Assembly (NCBI RefSeq): GCF_002029235.1
Contig: NZ_MZGV01000002.1
Coordinates: 85,674 to 149,673, forward strand
DNA length: 64,000 nucleotides
Source of the DNA: Clostridium oryzae
GTDB taxonomy: Bacteria; Bacillota; Clostridia; Clostridiales; Clostridiaceae
Direction: 5' to 3'
In this document: positions 35,651 to 44,885 of the stretch, piece by piece
Layout of the letters: each line of letters starts with the position of its first letter
How positions within the stretch are numbered: the stretch's first letter is position 1
The notes under the pieces: generated by a model
The model's input: the letters and a program-made list of their open reading frames with translations, nothing else
Databases searched by the model: none
What the model was told of the DNA's origin: nothing
Translations under genes and position numbers: made by a program

Positions 35651-36238
35651 TTACAGCTTTCCTTTATAGATATCATAATAAATGTTTTCTAGTTTTCGTA
35701 TAGCACCTTTTTTATAGGCAATCTTTTTATCACAGTTTTTTATCATATACATCTTAAGCTTTTCATCAAATATAATCTGCTGGCCTAATTGAAGCTGCTT
35801 GTTTTGTTTATATATCCCAGTTCCGTCTGGAATATAACCTCGCTTTATACAAAGTATATGTGTTTGAGAGTATTCGGCAGCAAGGGATATTCCTATACCA
35901 GCAGTATCCTTTTTCTGAAATATCCTTTTTTCAGCTTCATCCATAAGCTCATCATAAACGCTGCTTCGCATAAATTTATGAACGACTCTTATATCGCTGA
36001 TTTCAGGAATTTCTCTTTCCTTAAAATTCTCATATTCAGACTGCCAGTTTATAACCAAAACACCTGCAAAATCCTCCAGCCATTGAGCAATAATTATGGA
36101 ACATATACCCTGTTTCATATAGTCAAAATACTGCTTATAGCTTTCCAGATCTTTCTGCCAACCTTCTCTTCTAAAAGACTCTTCTATAACGTCCCAGTCA
36201 TATTCATTTAAATCTCTTAAAATTATTTTATCACTCAT
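35651..36238 (-). CDS. GNAT-family N-acetyltransferase
   Basis: A 195-aa protein from MSDKIILRDLNEYDWDVIEE. The acyl-CoA-binding region appears as VHKFMRSSVYDELMDEAEKR and GIGISLAAEYSQTHILCIKRGYIPDGTGIY; the last part is the beta5/C-terminal GNAT pattern. The pyrophosphate-binding R/Q-x-x-G-x-G/A loop is poorly conserved. The start at 36238 is chosen from GAGG six bases upstream; other ATG/GTG codons lie within 12 bases. The substrate is unknown. Confidence 0.6.
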   Translation of the reverse strand: MSDKIILRDLNEYDWDVIEESFRREGWQKDLESYKQYFDYMKQGICSIIIAQWLEDFAGVLVINWQSEYENFKEREIPEISDIRVVHKFMRSSVYDELMDEAEKRIFQKKDTAGIGISLAAEYSQTHILCIKRGYIPDGTGIYKQNKQLQLGQQIIFDEKLKMYMIKNCDKKIAYKKGAIRKLENIYYDIYKGKL

Positions 36239-36272
36239 CATAGTCCTCACTTTATAGGTAAGAGCTATTGAA

Positions 36273-36298
36273 GAAATTCAGTTTAAAAGCTGAATTTC
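36273..36298. repeat. Palindrome of the GAAATTCAG family (copy 1)
   Basis: GAAATTCAG and CTGAATTTC arms with an 8-base loop between the MATE and GNAT genes. Related palindromes occur at 55162 and 59153, each also followed by a pyrimidine-rich stretch. Confidence 0.55.
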
Positions 36299-36323
36299 AA
36301 TCTAAACTCTTACTTTTTCTCTC

Positions 36324-37652
36324 CTACTTAACTACAAATTCCAATTTACGATACCTCTGTAAAAACACAAGCGTCAAAATGAGATAATTAATAAATGTTC
36401 CTGCAAATATCCCCCAAAGTTCCATATGAAGAATTACTGTAAAAACAAAAATTACAATAATTGAAAATCCATTAATAAAAAGTGAAGCCATAAACACCCA
36501 CTTCTCTGCTCCAACTGCTTGAAGACTGTATTTATATACATTATTAGGTATGTTCATTACATTTATAAGCACCATGGTAGGAAGAAAACTTGAAGCCGCT
36601 AATATCAATTTCTTATCATCAGTTATTATCCCAGGAATATAATTTTTCAAAATTAACATAATAACTGATATACCTGCATAAAAAACTAAAGCCATCAAAA
36701 GGCATCTACCTGGTGTACGCTTTATTCCGGCTTGATCTTTTGCTCCTGTCTTTTCACTTATAATTGTAAGTGATGTCTGGGAGTAAGCATACATTGGCAT
36801 GAGTGCAATGCTAATCACACTGGTTAATAAGTTATACACAGAAACCGGAAGCACTCCTATGCTTGATAACATATAATTCATAGCTACCACCATAACAGTA
36901 GATTCTAAAAGCTCTTGCCCCATAAGCGGTATTATTATACCAGCACTGTTCTTAAAAATTTCGTAAAAATCTATTTTTCTTATAAAAATAAATTTATGTG
37001 CCTTTGAAGCAATAATATATACAATCAGATTTATAATCATAGCTAAAATAGATCCAATGGCGTTGCCCTTCATGCCAAGCTTCGGCATACCAAAATGACC
37101 AAATATAAGTGCATAATCGAATATTACATTTAATATGGAAGCTGATAAGTTTCCGCAAAATATATATTTAGTCTTTTTAACTATCTTAAAATAAGATGAA
37201 AAGGTAAATAAAAGCATATTTAATCCTATAGATATGCTGAAAATACTCATATATTCCCACGCTTGATTTAGAAGTTTACCATTAAAATGATAGATAGTTT
37301 TAAGCAAAAACTTTCCTGTAAGTACAGTTATCACAAAAAACAGCAATCCTACAACTATGCTGTATACAATATTAAACAGCAGATTGTCATGAAGTCCATC
37401 TGTATCTTTTTCTCCATTGCATCTACCGCCGATTATATTAAAAGCTACAGCTGCTGCTCCAACAACTCCTGTTATGCTGTTTATTGTACTTACAATCATA
37501 CCTATGGCAGCAAAAGCACCAACCGATATTCTTCCTGCCATGGCATCATCGCATAGTCCTATTATCATTGCAGTTACATTATTTAATATCAATGGTAAAG
37601 CCAACGCATTGATCTTTCTATACTCTATACTATTCAATTTTTTTAATATCAT
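36324..37652 (-). CDS. MATE family efflux transporter
   Basis: A 442-aa integral membrane protein with about 12 helices in two similar halves. N-terminal features are INALALPLILNNVTAMIIGL followed by DDAMAGRISVGAFAAIGMIV. The second half starts near AGIIIPLMGQELLESTVMVV. It should be a cation- or proton-coupled drug/metabolite exporter of the DinF/NorM superfamily. The substrate is not predictable. Confidence 0.9.
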   Translation of the reverse strand: MILKKLNSIEYRKINALALPLILNNVTAMIIGLCDDAMAGRISVGAFAAIGMIVSTINSITGVVGAAAVAFNIIGGRCNGEKDTDGLHDNLLFNIVYSIVVGLLFFVITVLTGKFLLKTIYHFNGKLLNQAWEYMSIFSISIGLNMLLFTFSSYFKIVKKTKYIFCGNLSASILNVIFDYALIFGHFGMPKLGMKGNAIGSILAMIINLIVYIIASKAHKFIFIRKIDFYEIFKNSAGIIIPLMGQELLESTVMVVAMNYMLSSIGVLPVSVYNLLTSVISIALMPMYAYSQTSLTIISEKTGAKDQAGIKRTPGRCLLMALVFYAGISVIMLILKNYIPGIITDDKKLILAASSFLPTMVLINVMNIPNNVYKYSLQAVGAEKWVFMASLFINGFSIIVIFVFTVILHMELWGIFAGTFINYLILTLVFLQRYRKLEFVVK

Positions 37653-37660
37653 TTAACCTC

Positions 37661-37692
37661 GCCCTTCTTTTTTATAATCTAAAAAAGAGGGC
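37661..37692. repeat. Hairpin in the MATE gene leader
   Basis: GCCCTTCTTTTTTA and TAAAAAAGAGGGC arms with a 5-base loop, just upstream of the MATE start codon. It resembles a terminator on either strand because of its T/A-rich arms. Attenuation of the MATE gene is possible but unproven. Confidence 0.4.
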
Positions 37693-37857
37693 TTATTCTA
37701 TCCGCGTTATCCATTATATCATCACCTTTTATGTTTCTTTATTCAGTATACCATAAAAATTTTTCTATTAAAATCCAAATTTGCCGGTTAACTTTTGTCA
37801 TGCGGCATATATACTTTATGTCCACAACGAAGTGGAAAACAAAAGGAGGTGATACTA

Positions 37858-38082
37858 ATGGCAGTAAGTAAGGTTTTAGACACAACAACATTAAGCATCG
37901 AGGTTGAGAACGGTACAGATAAAAACGGTAAGAAAATCTACAGAAAAAAGACATTTTCTGCTGTAAAAGTAAATGCTGATGCTGAAAAAATTTATGCTGT
38001 TGCAAAAGCTATAAGCGCTGTACTAAATGCTGGAACTGGTGATTTCTACTTAAATGAAGCATCAAAACTTACCAATGCATAA
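37858..38082 (+). CDS. DUF1659 domain protein (74 aa)
   Basis: MAVSKVLDTTTLSIEVENGT, then DKNGKKIYRKKTFSAVKVNA and IYAVAKAISAVLNAG. This is the DUF1659 pattern: two strands, a KTFSAVK segment and a helix with AKAIS. A very strong ribosome binding site (AAAGGAGGTGAT) suggests high expression. A DUF2922 gene follows 42 bases later; the two families are usually found as a pair in clostridia and bacilli. The function is unknown. Confidence 0.85.
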   Translation: MAVSKVLDTTTLSIEVENGTDKNGKKIYRKKTFSAVKVNADAEKIYAVAKAISAVLNAGTGDFYLNEASKLTNA

Positions 38083-38124
38083 TACTAGCAATTGCACTAA
38101 AATTTAATGAAAGGAGGTTTGAAC

Positions 38125-38340
38125 ATGGAATACACATTATCTATGACCTTTATAAATACTACTGGTGATAAAGTCAGCATAAGCGTATCAGATGTTAAGT
38201 CAAATTTGACAAAAGACGAAGCTGTATCCCTTATGAATACTATCATTGCAAATGACATATTCGTAAGTGACGGCGGCTCTCTTGTATCAAAATACGGAGC
38301 ACAGCTTACACAAAGAAATGCAACTAAGTTCGATATATAA
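38125..38340 (+). CDS. DUF2922 domain protein (71 aa)
   Basis: MEYTLSMTFINTTGDKVSIS, then SDVKSNLTKDEAVSLMNTII and NDIFVSDGGSLVSKYGAQLT. It matches the DUF2922 family: a strand followed by a T/S-rich loop, a V-x-x-LT segment and a helix. AAAGGAGG precedes ATG 38125. It is the second gene of a two-gene operon with DUF1659. The function is unknown. Confidence 0.85.
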   Translation: MEYTLSMTFINTTGDKVSISVSDVKSNLTKDEAVSLMNTIIANDIFVSDGGSLVSKYGAQLTQRNATKFDI

Positions 38341-38364
38341 ATAATGTCAGGAGTCAGAGTATTA

Positions 38365-38392
38365 AAAATGGTTGCAGAGCATGCAACCATTT
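38365..38392. terminator. Terminator shared by the DUF2922 and GH3 genes
   Basis: AAAATGGTTGCA / TGCAACCATTTT stem with a short loop followed by a T-run on the plus strand. It lies between convergent genes. Confidence 0.85.
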
Positions 38393-38396
38393 TTTA

Positions 38397-40655
38397 TTAC
38401 TTATTTAACATTTCTAAAATCTTATCTAATTCTTTCTCCTTTGATTTGTCTCCGCCAAAATGAAGTATAGATCTTAATGTCATATCCTTCATCATAGCTG
38501 TCATATCAGTTCCAAGGTTTTCTGAATCATCTGTTCCTTGCCCAAAAGTGCTGCTTAACAGCTCTTCAGTAAGCTTTCTAGCTTGTGGATTTGCCATTAC
38601 GTCTCCAACTGTTGAATTTCTTGTATATATTTTCTTAACTGCTGTAGTACCCTCAACATTTACTACATCCTTAAGATATATATCTTTTGATGAACTTCCA
38701 ATCAGGATTTCAAAATCTCCGCTCTCAACATACCAATCTTTGATATCCACATTGTAGTAAGCAAAAGTTCTCTTATCTAGTACGAATTCAACTGTTTTTT
38801 CTTCTCCTGCAGCAAGCTCAACCTTTTCAAAGCCCTTAAGTTCTTTTACAGGTCTTATTACGCTGCTTTCCACATCTCTAACATAAAGCTGAACTATTTC
38901 TTTTCCTGTAAGCTTTCCTGTATTTTTAACAGTAACCTTTACAACTAATTTTTCTTCATCAGTAATGTTCTTTTTATCCACTGTTATATTTTTATATTCA
39001 AATGTAGTGTAACTTAAACCATATCCAAACGGGAATAAAGTTTCAACTTCTTTTTTATCATAGTATCTGTAGCCTACAAACAATCCTTCCTTATATTCTA
39101 CAGTGTCCCCTTCACCTGGGAAGTTAAGATAAGATGGATTGTCACTCAATTTTTTAGGGAAACTTTCTGCTAATTTTCCAGATGGATTAACCTCTCCAAA
39201 TAGTATATCTGCTATAGCACCAGCTCCTGCTTCCCCGCCAAGATATGCTTCTAATATTCCTTTGACATTTCCTATCCATGGCATTTCAATTGGTGAACCG
39301 TTACTCAAAACAACCACAATATTTTTCTGAACTTCAGCGATTGCATTGATCAAAGCTATTTGATTATCCGGTATTCTCATATGAGATCTATCATAGCCCT
39401 CTGATTCGTATCTATCAGGAAGTCCTGCAAATATTACAGCAGTTTCAGCTGAAGCAGCTGCATTTTTAGCCTCTTCCATAAGTTTACTGTCAACTTCATC
39501 GTTATCCAGGCTAAAACCTTTAGCAAATACAATATTCTCACCTTTAGCTGCCTTTTTTAGTTCTTCAGCTGCATTATCAAGCTTATTAGGTTTTATATGA
39601 GAGCTTCCGCCTCCCTGATATCTGTACTTATCAACAAAACCTCCGATAACTGCAATCTTTCCTTCTTTTTTAAGAGGAAGAATATTATCTTCATTCTTAA
39701 GAAGAACCATACACTCTCCAGCAATTTTTCTTGCTAAACTATGATGCTGCTCTCTATCATAAACAGCACCTTCTTTTTTATTATCAACTGCTTTAAATAT
39801 AATATTTAATAGTCTCTCTACAGCTTTATCCAAAACTTCCTCTTTAAGCTCTCCATTTTTAACAGCTTGAACAATTCTATTATCACCTATACCGTTACTG
39901 GATGGCATTTCTAGCTCCAAACCGGCTTTTAGTGCATTTTCCCTACGGTCTACTGCACCCCAGTCAGACATAACAAATCCCTCATGCCCCCACTCTTCTT
40001 TTAATATTGAAGTAAGCAGATATTCATTTTCAGAAGCATATGTTCCATTTACTTTATTATATGAACACATAACTGTCCAAGGCTGTGACTGCTTAACTGC
40101 ACCTTCAAAGCTTGCTAAATATATTTCTCTTAGTGTTCTCTCATCTACTTCAGCATCCACAGATAATCTTCTATGTTCTTGATTGTTTACTGCAAAATGC
40201 TTTAAGGACGTTCCTACTCCCTGACTTTGCACTCCTTTTATATGATTAGCTGCCATTTCAGTTGAAAGATATGGATCCTCAGAAAAATACTCAAAGTTTC
40301 TTCCGCATAATGGCGAACGTTTTATATTCGCAGCTGGTCCAAGTATTACGGAAACCCCTTCAGCCTGACACTCCTCACCCAAAGCAGTACCGACCTTTTG
40401 CAAAAGGCTTCTGTCCCAAGAACATGCCAAAGTTGCTCCAGAAGGAAAACAAGTTGCTGGAACGCTGTCATTTATTCCAAGATGATCTGCTGATGTATCT
40501 TGTTTTCTTAATCCATGAGGACCGTCCGTTACCATTATGGATGGCACTCCTAATCTCTCTACACCTTTAGTATGCCAAAAATCAAGTCCTGAACATAACC
40601 CTGCCTTTTCTTCAAGTGTCATTTTGGAAACGATTTCTTTTATGTCTCTTTTCAT
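38397..40655 (-). CDS. Glycoside hydrolase family 3 beta-glucosidase-type enzyme
   Basis: About 750 aa. The GH3 N-terminal TIM barrel has [34 protein letters not shown], and the nucleophile Asp in [14 protein letters not shown] (about residue 231). The alpha/beta sandwich domain (from about 330) and a C-terminal fibronectin III-like domain (KDIYLKD region preceded by [17 protein letters not shown]) follow. No signal peptide is seen, so it is cytoplasmic and probably acts on imported beta-glucosides. The second ATG (40655) has GGAGG at better spacing than the first at 40661. The AraC-family gene is divergent from it. Confidence 0.93.
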   Translation of the reverse strand: MKRDIKEIVSKMTLEEKAGLCSGLDFWHTKGVERLGVPSIMVTDGPHGLRKQDTSADHLGINDSVPATCFPSGATLACSWDRSLLQKVGTALGEECQAEGVSVILGPAANIKRSPLCGRNFEYFSEDPYLSTEMAANHIKGVQSQGVGTSLKHFAVNNQEHRRLSVDAEVDERTLREIYLASFEGAVKQSQPWTVMCSYNKVNGTYASENEYLLTSILKEEWGHEGFVMSDWGAVDRRENALKAGLELEMPSSNGIGDNRIVQAVKNGELKEEVLDKAVERLLNIIFKAVDNKKEGAVYDREQHHSLARKIAGECMVLLKNEDNILPLKKEGKIAVIGGFVDKYRYQGGGSSHIKPNKLDNAAEELKKAAKGENIVFAKGFSLDNDEVDSKLMEEAKNAAASAETAVIFAGLPDRYESEGYDRSHMRIPDNQIALINAIAEVQKNIVVVLSNGSPIEMPWIGNVKGILEAYLGGEAGAGAIADILFGEVNPSGKLAESFPKKLSDNPSYLNFPGEGDTVEYKEGLFVGYRYYDKKEVETLFPFGYGLSYTTFEYKNITVDKKNITDEEKLVVKVTVKNTGKLTGKEIVQLYVRDVESSVIRPVKELKGFEKVELAAGEEKTVEFVLDKRTFAYYNVDIKDWYVESGDFEILIGSSSKDIYLKDVVNVEGTTAVKKIYTRNSTVGDVMANPQARKLTEELLSSTFGQGTDDSENLGTDMTAMMKDMTLRSILHFGGDKSKEKELDKILEMLNK

Positions 40656-40778
40656 TTTCATTACCCTCCAAGCTTTAATATCATTAATAATTTAAGTAGA
40701 TTATATCAATTTTTATGTTATAATTTTTGTACAATATACTTATTTTTATAACAAATATATTATAATCAGGAGGTTTTT

Positions 40779-42035
40779 ATGATAACTAGAAGCGAATCCT
40801 TTGATTCAAATTATGATATAGAATATCTATGTAAATTATTTTTTGAAGTCTTTAATATGCCTGTCCATTTTATAGATTCAAAAGGTTCAATATTATTCTC
40901 TTTTTTCTATGGTAACGAATCAAACCCACTATACCATGATAAACTAACCCTTTTCAATTCAATGTTTATAGCTTCATCAACTGATTGTATACCATGTATA
41001 AAAACGACTGCCTACGGCGAAGACTACCTACGTATAGGCTTACGCTGTGATAATGCCTTTATAGGCAGTTTTATTCTAGGCCCCTCAGCTGCTAATATTC
41101 CTTCCTCCAGCGATATCAATAATATATTAAAAAAGAATAATCTGCCTTCTGCTTTTAATGGAAATCTAATACGTTATTTCAACTCCATAACTATAGTTGA
41201 GACAAATAAATTAGTGAATTTGGGTATGATGATATATTATTTTCTGTACAACAAAAAACTCGATTTTAGTAGTTTTACATCCGAAGAATCCCTATCACCA
41301 AAATTATCTAAGATAAAATATGATTATAATGCCACATTAATAAAAAACAGACAAAATGTTTCTTTTCATCATTCACAAAACCGTGAAAAAAGCATTATTG
41401 AAAGCGTCTCTCAAGGCAACAAGGAAAAACTTTTAAAAACCATAAATATGCCTTTCGATGGTGAACCTGGGATATTGGCCAAAAATAATCCTATAAGAGC
41501 AGAAAAAAATATGACAATATGTACAATTACTATAGCTACCAGAGCAGCTATAAAAGGCGGTCTTGATTCTGAAGTAGCCTACACGCTTAGTGATTCCTAT
41601 ATCCAAGCTCTAGAAGAGATTACAGACATAAAAGAAATTAACCAGTTTATTACTTCAGTACTCTGTGATTTTACAGATAAAGTTCATGAAGCGAAAGCTT
41701 CTAATTATTCTAAACCAATAGCAATATGTATAAACTATATTTTTAAACATATCTATGAAGTAATTTCTTTAGATGGACTATGCAGGCAGGTTAGCCTTAG
41801 CCGTAACTATCTGTCTAATTTATTCAAAAAAGAAGTTGGCCTTTCTCTTACTGAGTATATCCAGGAACAAAAGATAGAAGAGGCAAAAAAACTTCTAATA
41901 AATTCAAATTATTCTATTTTAGATATAGGAACCTGGCTAAACTTTCACGATCAAAGCCACTTCACTAGAGTATTTAAACAATTCGCAGGCACAACACCTA
42001 AAAAGTATAGAGAAAACAGAATAAGGAATGAGTGA
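40779..42035 (+). CDS. AraC-family transcriptional regulator (YesN-like C-terminus)
   Basis: 418 aa. The C-terminal 100 residues form the double HTH: ISLDGLCRQVSLSRNYLSNL, FKKEVGLSLTEYIQEQKIEE, ILDIGTWLNFHDQSHFTRVF and GTTPKKYREN. The N-terminal 200 residues contain a sensory domain with a CIPCIKT motif, resembling PocR-type ligand-binding domains; this is tentative. AGGAGG precedes the ATG. It is divergent from the GH3 gene and probably regulates beta-glucoside use. Confidence 0.88.
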   Translation: MITRSESFDSNYDIEYLCKLFFEVFNMPVHFIDSKGSILFSFFYGNESNPLYHDKLTLFNSMFIASSTDCIPCIKTTAYGEDYLRIGLRCDNAFIGSFILGPSAANIPSSSDINNILKKNNLPSAFNGNLIRYFNSITIVETNKLVNLGMMIYYFLYNKKLDFSSFTSEESLSPKLSKIKYDYNATLIKNRQNVSFHHSQNREKSIIESVSQGNKEKLLKTINMPFDGEPGILAKNNPIRAEKNMTICTITIATRAAIKGGLDSEVAYTLSDSYIQALEEITDIKEINQFITSVLCDFTDKVHEAKASNYSKPIAICINYIFKHIYEVISLDGLCRQVSLSRNYLSNLFKKEVGLSLTEYIQEQKIEEAKKLLINSNYSILDIGTWLNFHDQSHFTRVFKQFAGTTPKKYRENRIRNE

Positions 42036-42075
42036 CCTCTGTCGGCTGAAAAATGCCTCCGTCAGTCACTCATCC
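42025..42075. terminator. Hairpin over the 3' end of the AraC gene
   Basis: GGAATGAGTGAC and GTCACTCATCC arms enclose TGTCGGC and ATGCCTCCGTC. These inner words also appear at the ends of the long palindromes at 58721 and 63166. It probably acts as a terminator, although the T-run is weak. Confidence 0.45.
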
Positions 42076-42199
42076 CTTTAACCGACTCTATGCATTTACA
42101 AAGTACTATTTTCTATATTACTTCTTCCAAATCATTTCTCTTGCTTATTTGCCTGATAGTATTTTCTTAAGAGGGTGCAACTATTTTTTTATTTTTCTC

Positions 42200-42229
42200 T
42201 TGACATTCTTATCCAAACATGGTTATACT
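42200..42229 (+). promoter_or_regulatory. Sigma-A promoter of the YtrA-type operon
   Basis: TTGACA (42200-42205), an 18-base spacer and TATACT (42224-42229). The predicted start falls within the operator that follows. Confidence 0.7.
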
Positions 42230-42232
42230 ATG

Positions 42233-42257
42233 AGTGTACTATTTGAGTTAGTACACT
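42233..42257. promoter_or_regulatory. YtrA-type operator
   Basis: AGTGTA, 13 bases, TACACT; the repeat extends to a perfect 9-bp match AGTGTACTA/TAGTACACT. This is the operator form described for YtrA, a GntR-family repressor of cell-wall-stress ABC operons. It lies directly after the -10 element, so binding should block transcription start. Confidence 0.8.
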
Positions 42258-42286
42258 GCAAACACTTAGTACACATAATACTATTA

Positions 42287-42709
42287 ATGGAGGTGGTTAT
42301 TATCTTTAATATCGATCCACGAAGCAGTACTCCAATATATGAGCAGATTATAGCTTCTGTGAAGGAAAATATAATAAAGGGGATCCTTCAAGCAGGCGAT
42401 AAGCTGCCATCTGTAAGAGAGCTGGCAGCAATGCTTACAACAAATCCAAACACTGTAAGCAAGGCTTATTCGGAGCTTGAAAGAATGAAAATCATTGAAA
42501 CTTTAAGGGGAAAAGGAACTTTTGTATCAGAGGAATACAAACCAAAATTGGAGGAAGATATGGTTATTGATTTAAAAAATTCATTAAAACAGATTATATT
42601 AAATGCTCACTATATGGGTATGACAAAAGAGGATTTAATAGAAATAATCAATGGTATATACGGGGAATTTGAGAATTCAGATGAGGGGGTTCACATAGAT
42701 GAAAAATAA
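42287..42709 (+). CDS. GntR-family regulator of the YtrA subfamily
   Basis: About 137 aa. The N-terminal winged HTH reads IDPRSSTPIYEQIIASVKEN, GDKLPSVRELAAMLTTNPNT and VSKAYSELERMKIIETLRGK. The short C-terminal helical tail is typical of the YtrA subfamily. The start is uncertain. The ATG at 42287 overlaps the only good ribosome binding site (GGAGGTGG, 42289-42296) and has none upstream. Homologues usually begin about at MIFNID, where this gene has an ATT codon (42299). A non-AUG start is therefore likely. It probably represses itself and the downstream ABC genes. Confidence 0.85.
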   Translation: MEVVIIFNIDPRSSTPIYEQIIASVKENIIKGILQAGDKLPSVRELAAMLTTNPNTVSKAYSELERMKIIETLRGKGTFVSEEYKPKLEEDMVIDLKNSLKQIILNAHYMGMTKEDLIEIINGIYGEFENSDEGVHIDEK

Positions 42710-43781
42710 GTTATTCAGCACTGCCCTGCTGTTCGATGACATGAGGAATATAATATATTCTGCGGCAATCTCAATGTTCGTAATTATATTGTTCTCATTT
42801 GGTTTTTTTTCACAACCTAATAATTATATACTTCGTAACTATTATCCACACTCAAAGCATTTTCAAGTATTTGTTGATAATACAGGAGTTTTGTTCTTCG
42901 TGGTTTCTATTGCAGTAATTACCCTTTTAGCCTTTTACAACAATAAAGAGACTAAATATGGATACGTGATGGCTCAGCCAGTTTCAAGAGATTCCTTTGT
43001 TGTAACAAAAATAATAGGACTGATAATAAGTTATACTGTTCCATTTATATTCTATATTCTAATATCTATGATACTGATAACCATGAACACATCTTTTCCT
43101 TCAGGCATAAAGTTTGAAGCATATAAGTATGTACTTTTATTAGTTTTTATAACTTTCTGCATGACTACCTTTATCGTCATATTTTTTCAGTCTATGCAGC
43201 TGCTTTTCAGCAACAATATTTCAGCTATTGCTATGCCGGCTGTAATGGTTGCCTGTGTAGCCTTCGAAATTGCTTCACTATACTTTAGTGCAAGTCCTAA
43301 AATTGGATTTATAAGAACTTTTATAGATTATTTATGTAATAAGTTATTGGGGACTCCTGGAGATTTTGGAATAATACCTGCTTTTATGGATTTTTGCAGC
43401 GCACATAAAATTATAGGCGGCATAATATTCTTACTCACAGCCGCTATATTCTTAGCAATAAATATTATGTTAAACCGAAAAATCAAATATGAAAATCTAT
43501 CAAATATCTTTACGTTCAAAACATTAAAGAATATTTTCAAAGCAATTGTTTCTTTATTCATAGTAATGTCTTTAGAATTACTTCTTTTACTATTGGCATT
43601 TTTTATTGGATATGTAACTGGAATTAATTTTGACGGCTTTATTGAGCAAAGCCTTAGAAATCATATTTTTAGGGAATTTTGTGAATATTTACTTCTTGTA
43701 ATAAATATAAGCTGGATACCATTAACAGTACTTGTCTATAAGCTTATAGGAAAAATAGAAAACAGAAGGAGAGTGGCTTAA
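42699..43781 (+). CDS. ABC-2 type transporter permease
   Basis: A 360-aa membrane protein with about seven helices, beginning MKNKLFSTALLFDDMRNIIY. The first helix pair is followed by the YGYVMAQPVSRDSFVVTKII element, typical of ABC-2 permeases that sit with YtrA-type regulators. The last three helices include LLLLLLAFFIGYVTGI. Its start overlaps the gntR stop by 11 bases and the ATPase gene follows after 1 base, so the three form an operon. The substrate is unknown; related operons respond to cell-envelope antibiotics. Confidence 0.82.
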   Translation: MKNKLFSTALLFDDMRNIIYSAAISMFVIILFSFGFFSQPNNYILRNYYPHSKHFQVFVDNTGVLFFVVSIAVITLLAFYNNKETKYGYVMAQPVSRDSFVVTKIIGLIISYTVPFIFYILISMILITMNTSFPSGIKFEAYKYVLLLVFITFCMTTFIVIFFQSMQLLFSNNISAIAMPAVMVACVAFEIASLYFSASPKIGFIRTFIDYLCNKLLGTPGDFGIIPAFMDFCSAHKIIGGIIFLLTAAIFLAINIMLNRKIKYENLSNIFTFKTLKNIFKAIVSLFIVMSLELLLLLLAFFIGYVTGINFDGFIEQSLRNHIFREFCEYLLLVINISWIPLTVLVYKLIGKIENRRRVA

Positions 43782-43782
43782 T

Positions 43783-44658
43783 ATGCTCGAAATAAAAAAC
43801 ATCTCAAAGAGTTTTCCTGGAAAAGAAGCTGTAAAAAATGTGTCTTTTACTATCGATAAAGGCAACATAACAGGCCTTGTAGGTCCAAATGGTGCCGGGA
43901 AATCAACACTTATCAGGACTATAGTTGACATATATGAGCCAGATAACGGTGAAGTTCTTATTAACTCTCAAAATGTAAGAGATAATTCAGATATTAAGAA
44001 AATTATAGGTTATGTCGCAGATAAAAATGATTATTTTAATCAAAGTAGAATAAAGGATATAATAAAGCACTACAAATTAGCTTATGAAAATTTTGATATG
44101 GACTGCTTTAATAAGGCTAATGAAGTCTTCAAAATACCCTTAAGACAAAAACTTTCAAAGCTTTCTAAAGGAAATATATCCAGAGTTTTCTTTATGCTTG
44201 CCTTAAGCATAAGACCTGAGATTATGATACTTGATGAGCCAACCTCAGGGCTTGACCCAATAATTAAAAGGAAATTTTTGAAGATGCTTATTGATGATGT
44301 ATATGAAAGAAAGACTACCGTTTTAATATCCTCACATAACCTAGCAGACCTTGAAAGCATATGTGATCAGGTTATATTTATGGATGACGGTGAAGTAATA
44401 AAAAACAATTCGCTAGATAATCTAAAGAAGAATATGAGAAAACTTCAGGTTATATTTAAGGATAAAGCTCCGGAAGGCTTTGAAAAGTGGCCTGAATTCT
44501 TACAGATAGATAAGATAGGCCGAAGCTACAATATAATAACCAAAGACTATACTGAAGCTTTAGCTGAAAAACTTAAAGCCAATGATGTCCTCTTTGTTGA
44601 GGAACTGGATTTAAGTCTTGAAGATATGCTTGTATATTCTGTAGAAAGCAGAAATTAG
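43783..44658 (+). CDS. ABC transporter ATP-binding protein
   Basis: 291 aa. Walker A GPNGAGKST, signature LSKGNISRVFFMLALS (the LSGGQ position reads LSKGN), Walker B IMILDEPTSGLDP and H-loop LISSHNLADLE. It is partner of the ABC-2 permease just upstream and of the YtrA-type regulator. The atypical signature is common in this subfamily. The C-terminal 60 residues form an extra domain after the NBD. A hairpin that may be a terminator follows. Confidence 0.92.
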   Translation: MLEIKNISKSFPGKEAVKNVSFTIDKGNITGLVGPNGAGKSTLIRTIVDIYEPDNGEVLINSQNVRDNSDIKKIIGYVADKNDYFNQSRIKDIIKHYKLAYENFDMDCFNKANEVFKIPLRQKLSKLSKGNISRVFFMLALSIRPEIMILDEPTSGLDPIIKRKFLKMLIDDVYERKTTVLISSHNLADLESICDQVIFMDDGEVIKNNSLDNLKKNMRKLQVIFKDKAPEGFEKWPEFLQIDKIGRSYNIITKDYTEALAEKLKANDVLFVEELDLSLEDMLVYSVESRN

Positions 44659-44683
44659 GAAAATGCTTTACCTCAGCTGCATC

Positions 44684-44720
44684 TATATAGAAAGTAATAA
44701 ATATCTTTGCTTTCTATATA
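44684..44720. terminator. Hairpin after the ABC operon
   Basis: TATATAGAAAG and CTTTCTATATA arms (11 bp) with a 15-base loop. It lies 25 bases past the ATPase stop. It is a likely terminator, although the following T-run is short. Confidence 0.5.
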
Positions 44721-44745
44721 ATTTGCGAAAGTTCTAATATATTCT

Positions 44746-44799
44746 GACTTCCAAAATACCCTAAGGTCGAACCTATTTAGCAGTGGTATTTCAGAAGTC
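44746..44799. repeat. Imperfect 15-bp inverted repeat, unexplained
   Basis: GACTTCCAAAATACC and GGTATTTCAGAAGTC pair with two mismatches across a 24-base loop (CTAAGGTCGAACC...). It is not followed by T-runs. It may be a structured leader of the next gene or a remnant of a small element. Confidence 0.4.
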
Positions 44800-44885
44800 A
44801 CAATATAAGAACTTTATTGCAATTTATATATATAGTATTTCACTCATACATACTTATATTATTAACATAAAGGAAGTCTTTTATT

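Noticed and set aside
38097..38390. A 97-codon minus-strand frame opposite the DUF2922 gene
   Set aside because: It spans the shared terminator and has no ribosome binding site; the plus-strand gene has both a family match and a strong site.
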